A stretch of 64,000 nt of DNA from Auanema rhodensis (Eukaryota > Nematoda > Chromadorea > Rhabditida > Rhabditidae), in contig OZ059898.1 in the NCBI GenBank assembly GCA_964057225.1, positions 930,001 through 994,000 on the forward strand, read 5' to 3'. How positions within the stretch are numbered: the stretch's first letter is position 1; each line of letters begins with the position of its first letter. Positions 1 through 14,200 of the stretch are shown here, piece after piece. The notes beneath the pieces were generated by a model. It ran no database searches and had not been told where the DNA came from. It was given only the letters and a program-made list of their open reading frames with translations. A program made the position numbers and the translations under genes.

Positions 1-170
1 ACACTAATGCATCATTTTTCAAACGATCATAACTAATTTTTGTATTAAGCGTTTCTCAATGTCGTATAGTGCATTCGATGCGGATTTTTAAGCTGCGTCG
101 ATCTGTGTTATCAGATTTGCGCTAGCTTAAAAATACACCGAGATATCAACTGATATAAGTTCACACTTAT
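1..170. repeat. Partial full-length-type monomer at the left edge
   Basis: The window opens at monomer offset 182 and runs to offset 351. The 76-bp segment is present, so this is the tail of a full-length unit. It carries TGTCG and 'aaaatacaccg', the same combination as the unit at 4325-4675, which fits the 4,505-bp duplication noted separately. Confidence 0.93.
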
Positions 171-995
171 ATCCTCGATTTTCACCCTGAAGAATTAATT
201 TTTTTGTTGAATAACATTGTCCATCGTCTTTGCCTTGAAAAAAGGAATCTAAAAACATCTACTTTTTGCTAAATTATTTTGAAATTTTTCGAAAAAATTT
301 TTGTCAAAATGTTTTTGGAAGCAATGTTGAGTGTACATGGAAACTCAACATACACTAATGCATCATTTTTCAAACGATCATAACTAATTTTTGTATTAAG
401 CGTTTCTCAATGTCGTATAGTGCATTCGATGCGGATTTTTAAGCTATCCTCGATTTTCACCCTGAAGAATTAATTTTTTCGTTGAATAACATTGTCCATC
501 GTCTTCGCCTTGAAAAAAGGAATCTAAAAACATCTACTTTTTGCTAAATTATTTCGAAATTTTTCGAAAAAATTTTTGTCAAAATGTTTTTGGAAGCAAT
601 GTTGAGTGTACATAGAAACTCAACATACACTAATGCATCATTTTTCAAACGATCATAACTAATTTTTGTATTAAGCGTTTCTCAATGTCGTATAGTGCAT
701 TCGATGCGGATTTTTAAGCTATCCTCGATTTTCACCCTGAAGAATTAATTTTTTCGTTGAATAACATTGTCCATCGTCTTTGCCTTGAAAAAAGGAATCT
801 AAAAACATGTACTTTTTGCTAAATTATTTTGAAATTTTCCGAAAAAATTTTTGTCAAAATGTTTTTGGAAGCAATGTTGAGTGTACATAGAAACTCAACA
901 TACACTAATGCATCATTTTTCAAACGATCATAACTAATTTTTGTATTAAGCGTTTCTCAATGTCGTATAGTGCATTCGATGCGGATTTTTAAGCT
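171..995. repeat. Three consecutive 275-bp short monomers
   Basis: Units begin at 171, 446 and 721. Each runs straight from 'ttttaagct' into 'atcctcg', missing offsets 276-351. Their backgrounds differ: TTTGTTG with ACATGG; CTTCGCC with TATTTCG; and CATGTAC with TTCCGAA. The same deletion on three different neighbours suggests it has moved between types. Confidence 0.95.
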
Positions 996-1346
996 ATCCT
1001 CGATTTTCACCCTGAAGAATTAATTTTTTCGTTGAATAACATTGTCCATCGTCTTCGCCTTGAAAAAAGGAATCTAAAAACATCTACTTTTTGCTAAATT
1101 ATTTCGAAATTTTTCGAAAAAATTTTTGTCAAAATGTTTTTGGAAGCAATGTTGAGTGTACAAGGAAACTCAACATACACTAATGCATCATTTTTCAAAC
1201 GATCATAACTAATTTTTGTATTAAGCGTTTCTCAATGTAGTATAGTGCATTCGATGCGGATTTTTAAGCTGCGTCGATATGTGTTATCAGATTTGCGCTA
1301 GCTTAAAAATGCACCGAGATATCAACTGATATAAGTTCACACTTAT

Positions 1347-2721
1347 ATCCTCGATTTTCACCCTGAAGAATTGATTTTTTCGTTGAATAACATTGTCCAT
1401 CGTCTTTGCCTTGAAAAAAGGAATCTAAAAACATCTACTTTTTGCCAAATTATTTTGAAATTTTTCGAAAAAATTTTTGTCAAAATGTTTTTGGAAGCAA
1501 TGTTGAGTGTACATGGAAACTCAACATACACTAATGCATCATTTTTCAAACGATCATAACTAATTTTTGTATTAAGCGTTTCTCAATGTAGTATAGTGCA
1601 TTCGATGCGGATTTTTAAGCTATCCTCGATTTTCACCCTGAAGAATTAATTTTTTCGTTGAATAACATTGTCCATCGTCTTTGCCTTGAAAAAAGGAATC
1701 TAAAAACATGTACTTTTTGCTAAATTATTTTGAAATTTTCCGAAAAAATTTTTGTCAAAATGTTTTTGGAAGCAATGTTGAGTGTACATAGAAACTCAAC
1801 ATACACTAATGCATCATTTTTCAAACGATCATAACTAATTTTTGTATTAAGCGTTTCTCAATGTCGTATAGTGCATTCGATGCGGATTTTTAAGCTATCC
1901 TCGATTTTCACCCTGAAGAATTAATTTTTTCGTTGAATAACATTGTCCATCGTCTTCGCCTTGAAAAAAGGAATCTAAAAACATCTACTTTTTGCTAAAT
2001 TATTTCGAAATTTTTCGAAAAAATTTTTGTCAAAATGTTTTTGGAAGCAATGTTGAGTGTACATGGAAACTCAACATACACTAATGCATCATTTTTCAAA
2101 CGATCATAACTAATTTTTGTATTAAGCGTTTCTCAATGTCGTATAGTGCATTCGATGCGGATTTTTAAGCTATCCTCGATTTTCACCCTGAAGAATTAAT
2201 TTTTTCGTTGAATAACATTGTCCATCGTCTTCGCCTTGAAAAAAGGAATCTAAAAACATCTACTTTTTGCTAAATTATTTCGAAATTTTTCGAAAAAATT
2301 TTTGTCAAAATGTTTTTGGAAGCAATGTTGAGTGTACATAGAAACTCAACATACACTAATGCATCATTTTTCAAACGATCATAACTAATTTTTGTATTAA
2401 GCGTTTCTCAATGTCGTATAGTGCATTCGATGCGGATTTTTAAGCTATCCTCGATTTTCACCCTGAAGAATTAATTTTTTCGTTGAATAACATTGTCCAT
2501 CGTCTTTGCCTTGAAAAAAGGAATCTAAAAACATGTACTTTTTGCTAAATTATTTTGAAATTTTCCGAAAAAATTTTTGTCAAAATGTTTTTGGAAGCAA
2601 TGTTGAGTGTACATAGAAACTCAACATACACTAATGCATCATTTTTCAAACGATCATAACTAATTTTTGTATTAAGCGTTTCTCAATGTCGTATAGTGCA
2701 TTCGATGCGGATTTTTAAGCT
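1347..2721. repeat. Five consecutive 275-bp short monomers
   Basis: Units begin at 1347, 1622, 1897, 2172 and 2447, the longest run of shorts. The first is unusual: it has 'gaattgatt', GCCAAAT and TGTAG, whereas nearly all shorts have TGTCG. Units 2172 and 2447 repeat the pair at 446 and 721. Confidence 0.95.
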
Positions 2722-3072
2722 ATCCTCGATTTTCACCCTGAAGAATTAATTTTTTCGTTGAATAACATTGTCCATCGTCTTCGCCTTGAAAAAAGGAATC
2801 TAAAAACATCTACTTTTTGCTAAATTATTTCGAAATTTTTCGAAAAAATTTTTGTCAAAATGTTTTTGGAAGCAATGTTGAGTGTACAAGGAAACTCAAC
2901 ATACACTAATGCATCATTTTTCAAACGATCATAACTAATTTTTGTATTAAGCGTTTCTCAATGTAGTATAGTGCATTCGATGCGGATTTTTAAGCTGCGT
3001 CGATATGTGTTATCAGATTTGCGCTAGCTTAAAAATGCACCGAGATATCAACTGATATAAGTTCACACTTAT

Positions 3073-3622
3073 ATCCTCGATTTTCACCCTGAAGAATTGA
3101 TTTTTTCGTTGAATAACATTGTCCATCGTCTTTGCCTTGAAAAAAGGAATCTAAAAACATCTACTTTTTGCCAAATTATTTTGAAATTTTTCGAAAAAAT
3201 TTTTGTCAAAATGTTTTTGGAAGCAATGTTGAGTGTACATGGAAACTCAACATACACTAATGCATCATTTTTCAAACGATCATAACTAATTTTTGTATTA
3301 AGCGTTTCTCAATGTAGTATAGTGCATTCGATGCGGATTTTTAAGCTATCCTCGATTTTCACCCTGAAGAATTAATTTTTTCGTTGAATAACATTGTCCA
3401 TCGTCTTTGCCTTGAAAAAAGGAATCTAAAAACATGTACTTTTTGCTAAATTATTTTGAAATTTTCCGAAAAAATTTTTGTCAAAATGTTTTTGGAAGCA
3501 ATGTTGAGTGTACATAGAAACTCAACATACACTAATGCATCATTTTTCAAACGATCATAACTAATTTTTGTATTAAGCGTTTCTCAATGTCGTATAGTGC
3601 ATTCGATGCGGATTTTTAAGCT
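3073..3622. repeat. Two 275-bp short monomers
   Basis: Units begin at 3073 and 3348. The first is the 'gaattgatt'/GCCAAAT type with TGTAG, like the unit at 1347. The second is the CATGTAC/TTCCGAA/ACATAG type with TGTCG. Confidence 0.95.
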
Positions 3623-4675
3623 ATCCTCGATTTTCACCCTGAAGAATTAATTTTTTCGTTGAATAACATTGTCCATCGTCTTCGCCTTGAAAAAAGGAAT
3701 CTAAAAACATCTACTTTTTGCTAAATTATTTCGAAATTTTTCGAAAAAATTTTTGTCAAAATGTTTTTGGAAGCAATGTTGAGTGTACAAGGAAACTCAA
3801 CATACACTAATGCATCATTTTTCAAACGATCATAACTAATTTTTGTATTAAGCGTTTCTCAATGTAGTATAGTGCATTCGATGCGGATTTTTAAGCTGCG
3901 TCGATATGTGTTATCAGATTTGCGCTAGCTTAAAAATGCACCGAGATATCAACTGATATAAGTTCACACTTATATCCTCGATTTTCACCCTGAAGAATTG
4001 ATTTTTTCGTTGAATAACATTGTCCATCGTCTTTGCCTTGAAAAAAGGAATCTAAAAACATCTACTTTTTGCCAAATTATTTTGAAATTTTTCGAAAAAA
4101 TTTTTGTCAAAATGTTTTTGGAAGCAATGTTGAGTGTACATGGAAACTCAACATACACTAATGCATCATTTTTCAAACGATCATAACTAATTTTTGTATT
4201 AAGCGTTTCTCAATGTAGTATAGTGCATTCGATGCGGATTTTTAAGCTGCGTCGATCTGTGTTATCAGATTTGCGCTAGCTTAAAAATGCACCGAGATAT
4301 CAACTGATATAAGTTCACACTTATATCCTCGATTTTCACCCTGAAGAATTAATTTTTTTGTTGAATAACATTGTCCATCGTCTTTGCCTTGAAAAAAGGA
4401 ATCTAAAAACATGTACTTTTTGCTAAATTATTTTGAAATTTTCCGAAAAAATTTTTGTCAAAATGTTTTTGGAAGCAATGTTGAGTGTACATAGAAACTC
4501 AACATACACTAATGCATCATTTTTCAAACGATCATAACTAATTTTTGTATTAAGCGTTTCTCAATGTCGTATAGTGCATTCGATGCGGATTTTTAAGCTG
4601 CGTCGATCTGTGTTATCAGATTTGCGCTAGCTTAAAAATACACCGAGATATCAACTGATATAAGTTCACACTTAT

Positions 4676-5225
4676 ATCCTCGATTTTCACCCTGAAGAAT
4701 TAATTTTTTTGTTGAATAACATTGTCCATCGTCTTTGCCTTGAAAAAAGGAATCTAAAAACATCTACTTTTTGCTAAATTATTTTGAAATTTTTCGAAAA
4801 AATTTTTGTCAAAATGTTTTTGGAAGCAATGTTGAGTGTACATGGAAACTCAACATACACTAATGCATCATTTTTCAAACGATCATAACTAATTTTTGTA
4901 TTAAGCGTTTCTCAATGTCGTATAGTGCATTCGATGCGGATTTTTAAGCTATCCTCGATTTTCACCCTGAAGAATTAATTTTTTCGTTGAATAACATTGT
5001 CCATCGTCTTCGCCTTGAAAAAAGGAATCTAAAAACATCTACTTTTTGCTAAATTATTTCGAAATTTTTCGAAAAAATTTTTGTCAAAATGTTTTTGGAA
5101 GCAATGTTGAGTGTACATAGAAACTCAACATACACTAATGCATCATTTTTCAAACGATCATAACTAATTTTTGTATTAAGCGTTTCTCAATGTCGTATAG
5201 TGCATTCGATGCGGATTTTTAAGCT
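4676..5225. repeat. Two 275-bp short monomers
   Basis: Units begin at 4676 (TTTGTTG, ACATGG) and 4951 (CTTCGCC, TATTTCG, ACATAG). They match the pair at 171 and 446, offset by 4,505 bp. Confidence 0.95.
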
Positions 5226-5576
5226 ATCCTCGATTTTCACCCTGAAGAATTAATTTTTTCGTTGAATAACATTGTCCATCGTCTTCGCCTTGAAAAAAGG
5301 AATCTAAAAACATCTACTTTTTGCTAAATTATTTCGAAATTTTTCGAAAAAATTTTTGTCAAAATGTTTTTGGAAGCAATGTTGAGTGTACATAGAAACT
5401 CAACATACACTAATGCATCATTTTTCAAACGATCATAACTAATTTTTGTATTAAGCGTTTCTCAATGTCGTATAGTGCATTCGATTCGGATTTTTAAGCT
5501 GCGTCGATCTGTGTTATCAGATTTGCGCTAGCTTAAAAATGTACCGAGATATCAACTGATATAAGTTCACACTTAT

Positions 5577-5851
5577 ATCCTCGATTTTCACCCTGAAGAA
5601 TTAATTTTTTCGTTGAATAACATTGTCCATCGTCTTTGCCTTGAAAAAAGGAATCTAAAAACATGTACTTTTTGCTAAATTATTTTGAAATTTTCCGAAA
5701 AAATTTTTGTCAAAATGTTTTTGGAAGCAATGTTGAGTGTACATAGAAACTCAACATACACTAATGCATCATTTTTCAAACGATCATAACTAATTTTTGT
5801 ATTAAGCGTTTCTCAATGTCGTATAGTGCATTCGATGCGGATTTTTAAGCT
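5577..5851. repeat. 275-bp short monomer, CATGTAC type
   Basis: This unit lacks the 76-bp segment and is followed by an ACAAGG full-length unit at 5852 and a GCCAAAT unit at 6203, completing a recurrent trimer. Confidence 0.95.
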
Positions 5852-8295
5852 ATCCTCGATTTTCACCCTGAAGAATTAATTTTTTCGTTGAATAACATTG
5901 TCCATCGTCTTCGCCTTGAAAAAAGGAATCTAAAAACATCTACTTTTTGCTAAATTATTTCGAAATTTTTCGAAAAAATTTTTGTCAAAATGTTTTTGGA
6001 AGCAATGTTGAGTGTACAAGGAAACTCAACATACACTAATGCATCATTTTTCAAACGATCATAACTAATTTTTGTATTAAGCGTTTCTCAATGTAGTATA
6101 GTGCATTCGATGCGGATTTTTAAGCTGCGTCGATATGTGTTATCAGATTTGCGCTAGCTTAAAAATGCACCGAGATATCAACTGATATAAGTTCACACTT
6201 ATATCCTCGATTTTCACCCTGAAGAATTGATTTTTTCGTTGAATAACATTGTCCATCGTCTTTGCCTTGAAAAAAGGAATCTAAAAACATCTACTTTTTG
6301 CCAAATTATTTTGAAATTTTTCGAAAAAATTTTTGTCAAAATGTTTTTGGAAGCAATGTTGAGTGTACATGGAAACTCAACATACACTAATGCATCATTT
6401 TTCAAACGATCATAACTAATTTTTGTATTAAGCGTTTCTCAATGTAGTATAGTGCATTCGATGCGGATTTTTAAGCTGCGTCGATCTGTGTTATCAGATT
6501 TGCGCTAGCTTAAAAATGCACCGAGATATCAACTGATATAAGTTCACACTTATATCCTCGATTTTCACCCTGAAGAATTAATTTTTTTGTTGAATAACAT
6601 TGTCCATCGTCTTTGCCTTGAAAAAAGGAATCTAAAAACATGTACTTTTTGCTAAATTATTTTGAAATTTTCCGAAAAAAGTTTTGTCAAAATGTTTTTG
6701 GAAGCAATGTTGAGTGTACATAGAAACTCAACATACACTAATGCATCATTTTTCAAACGATCATAACTAATTTTTGTATTAAGCGTTTCTCAATGTCGTA
6801 TAGTGCATTCGATGCGGATTTTTAAGCTGCGTCGATCTGTGTTATCAGATTTGCGCTAGCTTAAAAATACACCGAGATATCAACTGATATAAGTTCACAC
6901 TTATATCCTCGATTTTCACCCTGAAGAATTAATTTTTTTGTTGAATAACATTGTCCATCGTCTTTGCCTTGAAAAAAGGAATCTAAAAACATCTACTTTT
7001 TGCTAAATTATTCTGAAATTTTTCGAAAAAATTTTTGTCAAAATGTTTTTGGAAGCAATGTTGAGTGTACATGGAAACTCAACATACACTAATGCATCAT
7101 TTTTCAAACGATCATAACTAATTTTTGTATTAAGCGTTTCTCAATGTAGTATAGTGCATTCGATGCGGATTTTTAAGCTGCGTCGATCTGTGTTATCAGA
7201 TTTGCGCTAGCTTAAAAATGCACCGAGATATCAACTGATATAAGTTCACACTTATATCCTCGATTTTCACCCTGAAGAATTAATTTTTTTGTTGAATAAC
7301 ATTGTCCATCGTCTTTGCCTTGAAAAAAGGAATCTAAAAACATCTACTTTTTGCTAAATTATTTTGAAAATTTTTCGAAAAAATTTTTGTCAAAATGTTT
7401 TTGGAAGCAATGTTGAGTGTACATGGAAACTCAACATACACTAATGCATCATTTTTCAAACGATCATAACTAATTTTTGTATTAAGCGTTTCTCAATGTC
7501 GTATAGTGCATTCGATGCGGATTTTTAAGCTGCGTCGATCTGTGTTATCAGATTTGCGCTAGCTTAAAAATGCACCGAGATATCAACTGATATAAGTTCA
7601 CACTTATATCCTCGATTTTCACCCTGAAGAATTAATTTTTTCGTTGAATAACATTGTCCATCGTCTTTGCCTTGAAAAAAGGAATCTAAAAACATCTACT
7701 TTTTGCTAAATTATCTTGAAATTTTTCGAAAAAATTTTTGTCAAAATGTTTTTGGAAGCAATGTTGAGTGTACATGGAAACTCAACATACACTAATGCAT
7801 CATTTTTCAAACGATCATAACTAATTTTTGTATTAAGCGTTTCTCAATGTAGTATAGTGCATTCGATGCGGATTTTTAAGCTGCGTCGATCTGTGTTATC
7901 AGATTTGCGCTAGCTTAAAAATGCACCGAGATATCAACTGATATAAGTTCACACTTATATCCTCGATTTTCACCCTGAAGAATTAATTTTTTCGTTGAAT
8001 AACATTGTCCATCGTCTTTGCCTTGAAAAAAGGAATCTAAAAACATCTACTTTTTGCTAAATTATCTTGAAATTTTTCGAAAAAATTTTTGTCAAAATGT
8101 TTTTGGAAGCAATGTTGAGTGTACATGGAAACTCAACATACACTAATGCATCATTTTTCAAACGATCATAACTAATTTTTGTATTAAGCGTTTCTCAATG
8201 TAGTATAGTGCATTCGATGCGGATTTTTAAGCTGCGTCGATCTGTGTTATCAGATTTGCGCTAGCTTAAAAATGCACCGAGATATCAACTGATAA

Positions 8296-11200
8296 AAGTT
8301 CACACTTATATCCTCGATTTTCACCCTGAAGAATTAATTTTTTTGTTGAATAACATTGTCCATCGTCTTTGCCTTGAAAAAAGGAATCTAAAAACATCTA
8401 CTTTTTGCTAAATTATCTTGAAATTTTTCGAAAAAATTTTTGTCAAAATGTTTTTGGAAGCAATGTTGAGTGTACATGGAAACTCAACATACACTAATGC
8501 ATCATTTTTCAAACGATCATAACTAATTTTTGTATTAAGCGTTTCTCAATGTAGTATAGTGCATTCGATGCGGATTTTTAAGCTGCGTCGATCTGTGTTA
8601 TCAGATTTGAGCTAGCTTAAAAATGCACCGAGATATCAACTGATATAAGTTCACACTTATATCCTCGATTTTCACCCTGAAGAATTAATTTTTTTGTTGA
8701 ATAACATCGTCCATCGTCTTTGCCTTGAAAAAAGGAATCTAAAAACATCTACTTTTTGCTAAATTATCTTGAAATTTTTCGAAAAAATTTTTGTCAAAAT
8801 GTTTTTGGAAGCAATGTTGAGTGTACATGGAAACTCAACATACACTAATGCATCATTTTTCAAACGATCATAACTAATTTTTGTATTAAGCGTTTCTCAA
8901 TGTAGTATAGTGCATTCGATGCGGATTTTTAAGCTGCGTCGATCTGTGTTATCAGATTTGCGCTAGCTTAAAAATGCACCGAGATATCAACTGATATAAG
9001 TTCACACTTATATCCTCGATTTTCACCCTGAAGAATTAATTTTTTCGTTGAATAACATTGTCCATCGTCTTTGCCTTGAAAAAAGGAATCTAAAAACATC
9101 TACTTTTTGCTAAATTATCTTGAAATTTTTCGAAAAAATTTTTGTCAAAATGTTTTTGGAAGCAATGTTGAGTGTACATGGAAACTCAACATACACTAAT
9201 GCATCATTTTTCAAACGATCATAACTAATTTTTGTATTAAGCGTTTCTCAATGTAGTATAGTGCATTCGATGCGGATTTTTAAGCTGCGTCGATCTGTGT
9301 TATCAGATTTGCGCTAGCTTAAAAATGCACCGAGATATCAACTGATATAAGTTCACACTTATATCCTCGATTTTCACCCTGAAGAATTAATTTTTTTGTT
9401 GAATAACATTGTCCATCGTCTTTGCCTTGAAAAAAGGAATCTAAAAACATCTACTTTTTGCTAAATTATTTTGAATTTTTTCGAAAAAATTTTTGTCAAA
9501 ATGTTTTTGGAAGCAATGTTGAGTGTACATGGAAACTCAACATACACTAATGCATCATTTTTCAAACGATCATAACTAATTTTTGTAATAAGCGTTTCTC
9601 AATGTCGTATAGTGCATTCGATGCGGATTTTTAAGCTGCGTCGATCTGTGTTATCAGATTTGCGCTAGCTTAAAAATGCACCGAGATATCAACTGATATA
9701 AGTTCACACTTATATCCTCGATTTTCACCCTGAAGAATTAATTTTTTCGTTGAATAACATTGTCCATCGTCTTTGCCTTGAAAAAAGGAATCTAAAAACA
9801 TCTACTTTTTGCTAAATTATCTTGAAATTTTTCGAAAAAATTTTTGTCAAAATGTTTTTGGAAGCAATGTTGAGTGTACATGGAAACTCAACATACACTA
9901 ATGCATCATTTTTCAAACGATCATAACTAATTTTTGTATTAAGCGTTTCTCAATGTCGTATAGTGCATTCGATGCGGATTTTTAAGCTGCGTCGATCTGT
10001 GTTTTCAGATTTGCGCTAGCTTAAAAATGCACCGAGATATCAACTGATATAAGTTCACACTTATATCCTCGATTTTCACCCTGAAGAATTAATTTTTTTG
10101 TTGAATAACATTGTCCATCGTCTTTGCCTTGAAAAAAGGAATCTAAAAACATCTACTTTTTGCTAAATTATTTTGAAATTTTTCGAAAAAATTTTTGTCA
10201 AAATGTTTTTGGAAGCAATGTTGAGTGTACATGGAAACTCAACATACACTAATGCATCATTTTTCAAACGATCATAACTAATTTTTGTATTAAGCGTTTC
10301 TCAATGTCGTATAGTGCATTCGATGCGGATTTTTAAGCTGCGTCGATCTGTGTTATCAGATTTGCGCTAGCTTAAAAATGCACCGAGATATCAACTGATA
10401 TAAGTTCACACTTATATCCTCGATTTTCACCCTGAAGAATTAATTTTTTCGTTGAATAACATTGTCCATCGTCTTTGCCTTGAAAAAAGGAATCTAAAAA
10501 CATCTACTTTTTGCTAAATTATCTTGAAATTTTTCGAAAAAATTTTTGTCAAAATGTTTTTGGAAGCAATGTTGAGTGTACATGGAAACTCAACATACAC
10601 TAATGCATCATTTTTCAAACGATCATAACTAATTTTTGTATTAAGCGTTTCTCAATGTAGTATAGTGCATTCGATGCGGATTTTTAAGCTGCGTCGATCT
10701 GTGTTATTAGATTTGCGCTAGCTTAAAAATGCACCGAGATATCAACTGATATAAGTTCACACTTATATCCTCGATTTTCACCCTGAAGAATTAATTTTTT
10801 TGTTGAATAACATTGTCCATCGTCTTTGCCTTGAAAAAAGGAATCTAAAAACATCTACTTTTTGCTAAATTATTTTGAAATTTTTCGAAAAAATTTTTGT
10901 CAAAATGTTTTTGAAAGCAATGTTGAGTGTACATGGAAACTCAACATACACTAATGCATCATTTTTCAAACGATCATAACTAATTTTTGTATTAAGCGTT
11001 TCTCAATGTAGTATAGTGCATTCGATGCGGATTTTTAAGCTGCGTCGATCTGTGTTATCAGATTTGCGCTAGCTTAAAAATGCACCGAGATATCAACTGA
11101 TATAAGTTCACACTTATATCCTCGATTTTCACCCTGAAGAATCAATTTTTTCGTTGAATAACATTGTCCATCGTCTTTGCCTTGAAAAAAGGAATCTAAA

Positions 11201-14200
11201 AACATCTACTTTTTGCTAAATTATCTTGAAATTTTTCGAAAAAATTTTTGTCAAAATGTTTTTGGAAGCAATGTTGAGTGTACATGGAAACTCAACATAC
11301 ACTAATGCATCATTTTTCAAACGATCATAACTAATTTTTGTATTGAGCGTTTCTCAATGTAGTATAGTGCATTCGATGCGGATTTTTAAGCTGCGTCGAT
11401 CTGTGTTATCAGATTTGCGCTAGCTTAAAAATGCACCGAGATATCAACTGATATAAGTTCACACTTATATCCTCGATTTTCACCCTGAAGAATTAATTTT
11501 TTCGTTGAATAACATTGTCCATCGTCTTTGCCTTGAAAAAAGGAATCTAAAAACATCTACTTTTTGCTAAATTATCTTGAAATTTTTCGAAAAAATTTTT
11601 GTCAAAATGTTTTTGGAAGCAATGTTGAGTGTACATGGAAACTCAACATACACTAATGCATCATTTTTCAAACGATCATAACTAATTTTTGTATTAAGCG
11701 TTTCTCAATGTAGTATAGTGCATTCGATGCGGATTTTTAAGCTGCGTCGATCTGTGTTATCAGATTTGAGCTAGCTTAAAAATGCACCGAGATATCAACT
11801 GATATAAGTTCACACTTATATCCTCGATTTTCACCCTGAAGAATTAATTTTTTTGTTGAATAACATCGTCCATCGTCTTTGCCTTGAAAAAAGGAATCTA
11901 AAAACATCTACTTTTTGCTAAATTATCTTGAAATTTTTCGAAAAAATTTTTGTCAAAATGTTTTTGGAAGCAATGTTGAGTGTACATGGAAACTCAACAT
12001 ACACTAATGCATCATTTTTCAAACGATCATAACTAATTTTTGTATTAAGCGTTTCTCAATGTAGTATAGTGCATTCGATGCGGATTTTTAAGCTGCGTCG
12101 ATCTGTGTTATCAGATTTGCGCTAGCTTAAAAATGCACCGAGATATCAACTGATATAAGTTCACACTTATATCCTCGATTTTCACCCTGAAGAATTAATT
12201 TTTTCGTTGAATAACATTGTCCATCGTCTTTGCCTTGAAAAAAGGAATCTAAAAACATCTACTTTTTGCTAAATTATCTTGAAATTTTTCGAAAAAATTT
12301 TTGTCAAAATGTTTTTGGAAGCAATGTTGAGTGTACATGGAAACTCAACATACACTAATGCATCATTTTTCAAACGATCATAACTAATTTTTGTATTAAG
12401 CGTTTCTCAATGTAGTATAGTGCATTCGATGCGGATTTTTAAGCTGCGTCGATCTGTGTTATCAGATTTGCGCTAGCTTAAAAATGCACCGAGATATCAA
12501 CTGATATAAGTTCACACTTATATCCTCGATTTTCACCCTGAAGAATTAATTTTTTTGTTGAATAACATTGTCCATCGTCTTTGCCTTGAAAAAAGGAATC
12601 TAAAAACATCTACTTTTTGCTAAATTATTTTGAAATTTTTCGAAAAAATTTTTGTCAAAATGTTTTTGGAAGCAATGTTGAGTGTACATGGAAACTCAAC
12701 ATACACTAATGCATCATTTTTCAAACGATCATAACTAATTTTTGTAATAAGCGTTTCTCAATGTCGTATAGTGCATTCGATGCGGATTTTTAAGCTGCGT
12801 CGATCTGTGTTATCAGATTTGCGCTAGCTTAAAAATGCACCGAGATATCAACTGATATAAGTTCACACTTATATCCTCGATTTTCACCCTGAAGAATTAA
12901 TTTTTTCGTTGAATAACATTGTCCATCGTCTTTGCCTTGAAAAAAGGAATCTAAAAACATCTACTTTTTGCTAAATTATCTTGAAATTTTTCGAAAAAAT
13001 TTTTGTCAAAATGTTTTTGGAAGCAATGTTGAGTGTACATGGAAACTCAACATACACTAATGCATCATTTTTCAAACGATCATAACTAATTTTTGTATTA
13101 AGCGTTTCTCAATGTCGTATAGTGCATTCGATGCGGATTTTTAAGCTGCGTCGATCTGTGTTTTCAGATTTGCGCTAGCTTAAAAATGCACCGAGATATC
13201 AACTGATATAAGTTCACACTTATATCCTCGATTTTCACCCTGAAGAATTAATTTTTTTGTTGAATAACATTGTCCATCGTCTTTGCCTTGAAAAAAGGAA
13301 TCTAAAAACATCTACTTTTTGCTAAATTATTTTGAAATTTTTCGAAAAAATTTTTGTCAAAATGTTTTTGGAAGCAATGTTGAGTGTACATGGAAACTCA
13401 ACATACACTAATGCATCATTTTTCAAACGATCATAACTAATTTTTGTATTAAGCGTTTCTCAATGTCGTATAGTGCATTCGATGCGGATTTTTAAGCTGC
13501 GTCGATCTGTGTTATCAGATTTGCGCTAGCTTAAAAATGCACCGAGATATCAACTGATATAAGTTCACACTTATATCCTCGATTTTCACCCTGAAGAATT
13601 AATTTTTTCGTTGAATAACATTGTCCATCGTCTTTGCCTTGAAAAAAGGAATCTAAAAACATCTACTTTTTGCTAAATTATCTTGAAATTTTTCGAAAAA
13701 ATTTTTGTCAAAATGTTTTTGGAAGCAATGTTGAGTGTACATGGAAACTCAACATACACTAATGCATCATTTTTCAAACGATCATAACTAATTTTTGTAT
13801 TAAGCGTTTCTCAATGTAGTATAGTGCATTCGATGCGGATTTTTAAGCTGCGTCGATCTGTGTTATTAGATTTGCGCTAGCTTAAAAATGCACCGAGATA
13901 TCAACTGATATAAGTTCACACTTATATCCTCGATTTTCACCCTGAAGAATTAATTTTTTTGTTGAATAACATTGTCCATCGTCTTTGCCTTGAAAAAAGG
14001 AATCTAAAAACATCTACTTTTTGCTAAATTATTTTGAAATTTTTCGAAAAAATTTTTGTCAAAATGTTTTTGAAAGCAATGTTGAGTGTACATGGAAACT
14101 CAACATACACTAATGCATCATTTTTCAAACGATCATAACTAATTTTTGTATTAAGCGTTTCTCAATGTAGTATAGTGCATTCGATGCGGATTTTTAAGCT

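Larger units (their letters stand above)
446..3622. repeat. Duplicated five-monomer block, offset 1,726 bp
   Basis: Units at 446, 721, 996, 1347 and 1622 match those at 2172, 2447, 2722, 3073 and 3348 in order, length class and markers, including the rare 'gcgtcgatatg' at the ACAAGG units and 'gaattgatt' at 1347 and 3073. Each copy is 1,451 bp. A shorter 901-bp offset also links 2447-3347 to the units at 3348, 3623 and 3974, although the last of these has regained (or never lost) the 76 bp. Confidence 0.88.
1..5225. repeat. Block repeated at an offset of 4,505 bp
   Basis: The partial unit at 1-170 and the shorts at 171 and 446 correspond to 4506-5225, with the same TGTCG, 'tacaccg', TTTGTTG and CTTCGCC markers. 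The first copy is cut by the window edge, so its full extent is unknown. Confidence 0.8.
3348..6904. repeat. Duplicated four-monomer block, offset 2,229 bp
   Basis: Units at 3348, 3623, 3974 and 4325 (short CATGTAC, ACAAGG with 'gatatg', 'gaattgatt'/GCCAAAT, then TTTGTTG/CATGTAC with 'tacaccg') match those at 5577, 5852, 6203 and 6554. The second copy has a private change, AAAAAAGTTTTG, near 6680. Confidence 0.87.
171..7255. repeat. Array domain 1: mosaic rich in 275-bp short monomers
   Basis: This stretch has 23 complete units, 13 short (275 bp) and 10 full length, in the order SSS L SSSSS L SS LLL SS L S LLLL. At least four sequence types alternate: CATGTAC/TTCCGAA/ACATAG; CTTCGCC/TATTTCG with ACATAG or ACAAGG; 'gaattgatt' with GCCAAAT; and TTTGTTG with ACATGG. 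The trimer CATGTAC-short, ACAAGG-long, GCCAAAT recurs at 721, 2447, 3348 and 5577, so it behaves as a higher-order unit. No gene is present. Confidence 0.93.

Noticed and set aside
1271-1346. The 76-bp segment as a small inserted element
   Set aside because: It has no terminal inverted repeats of its own and no flanking target duplication, and it is present in 165 of 185 regular units, so deletion from a full-length form is simpler. I cannot exclude insertion without an outgroup.
1371-6415. Four plus-strand frames of 62 codons in the 'gaattgatt' monomers
   Set aside because: They start at TTG created by the A to G change at offset 27, lie opposite the minus-strand frames, and have no similarity to a protein I recognise.
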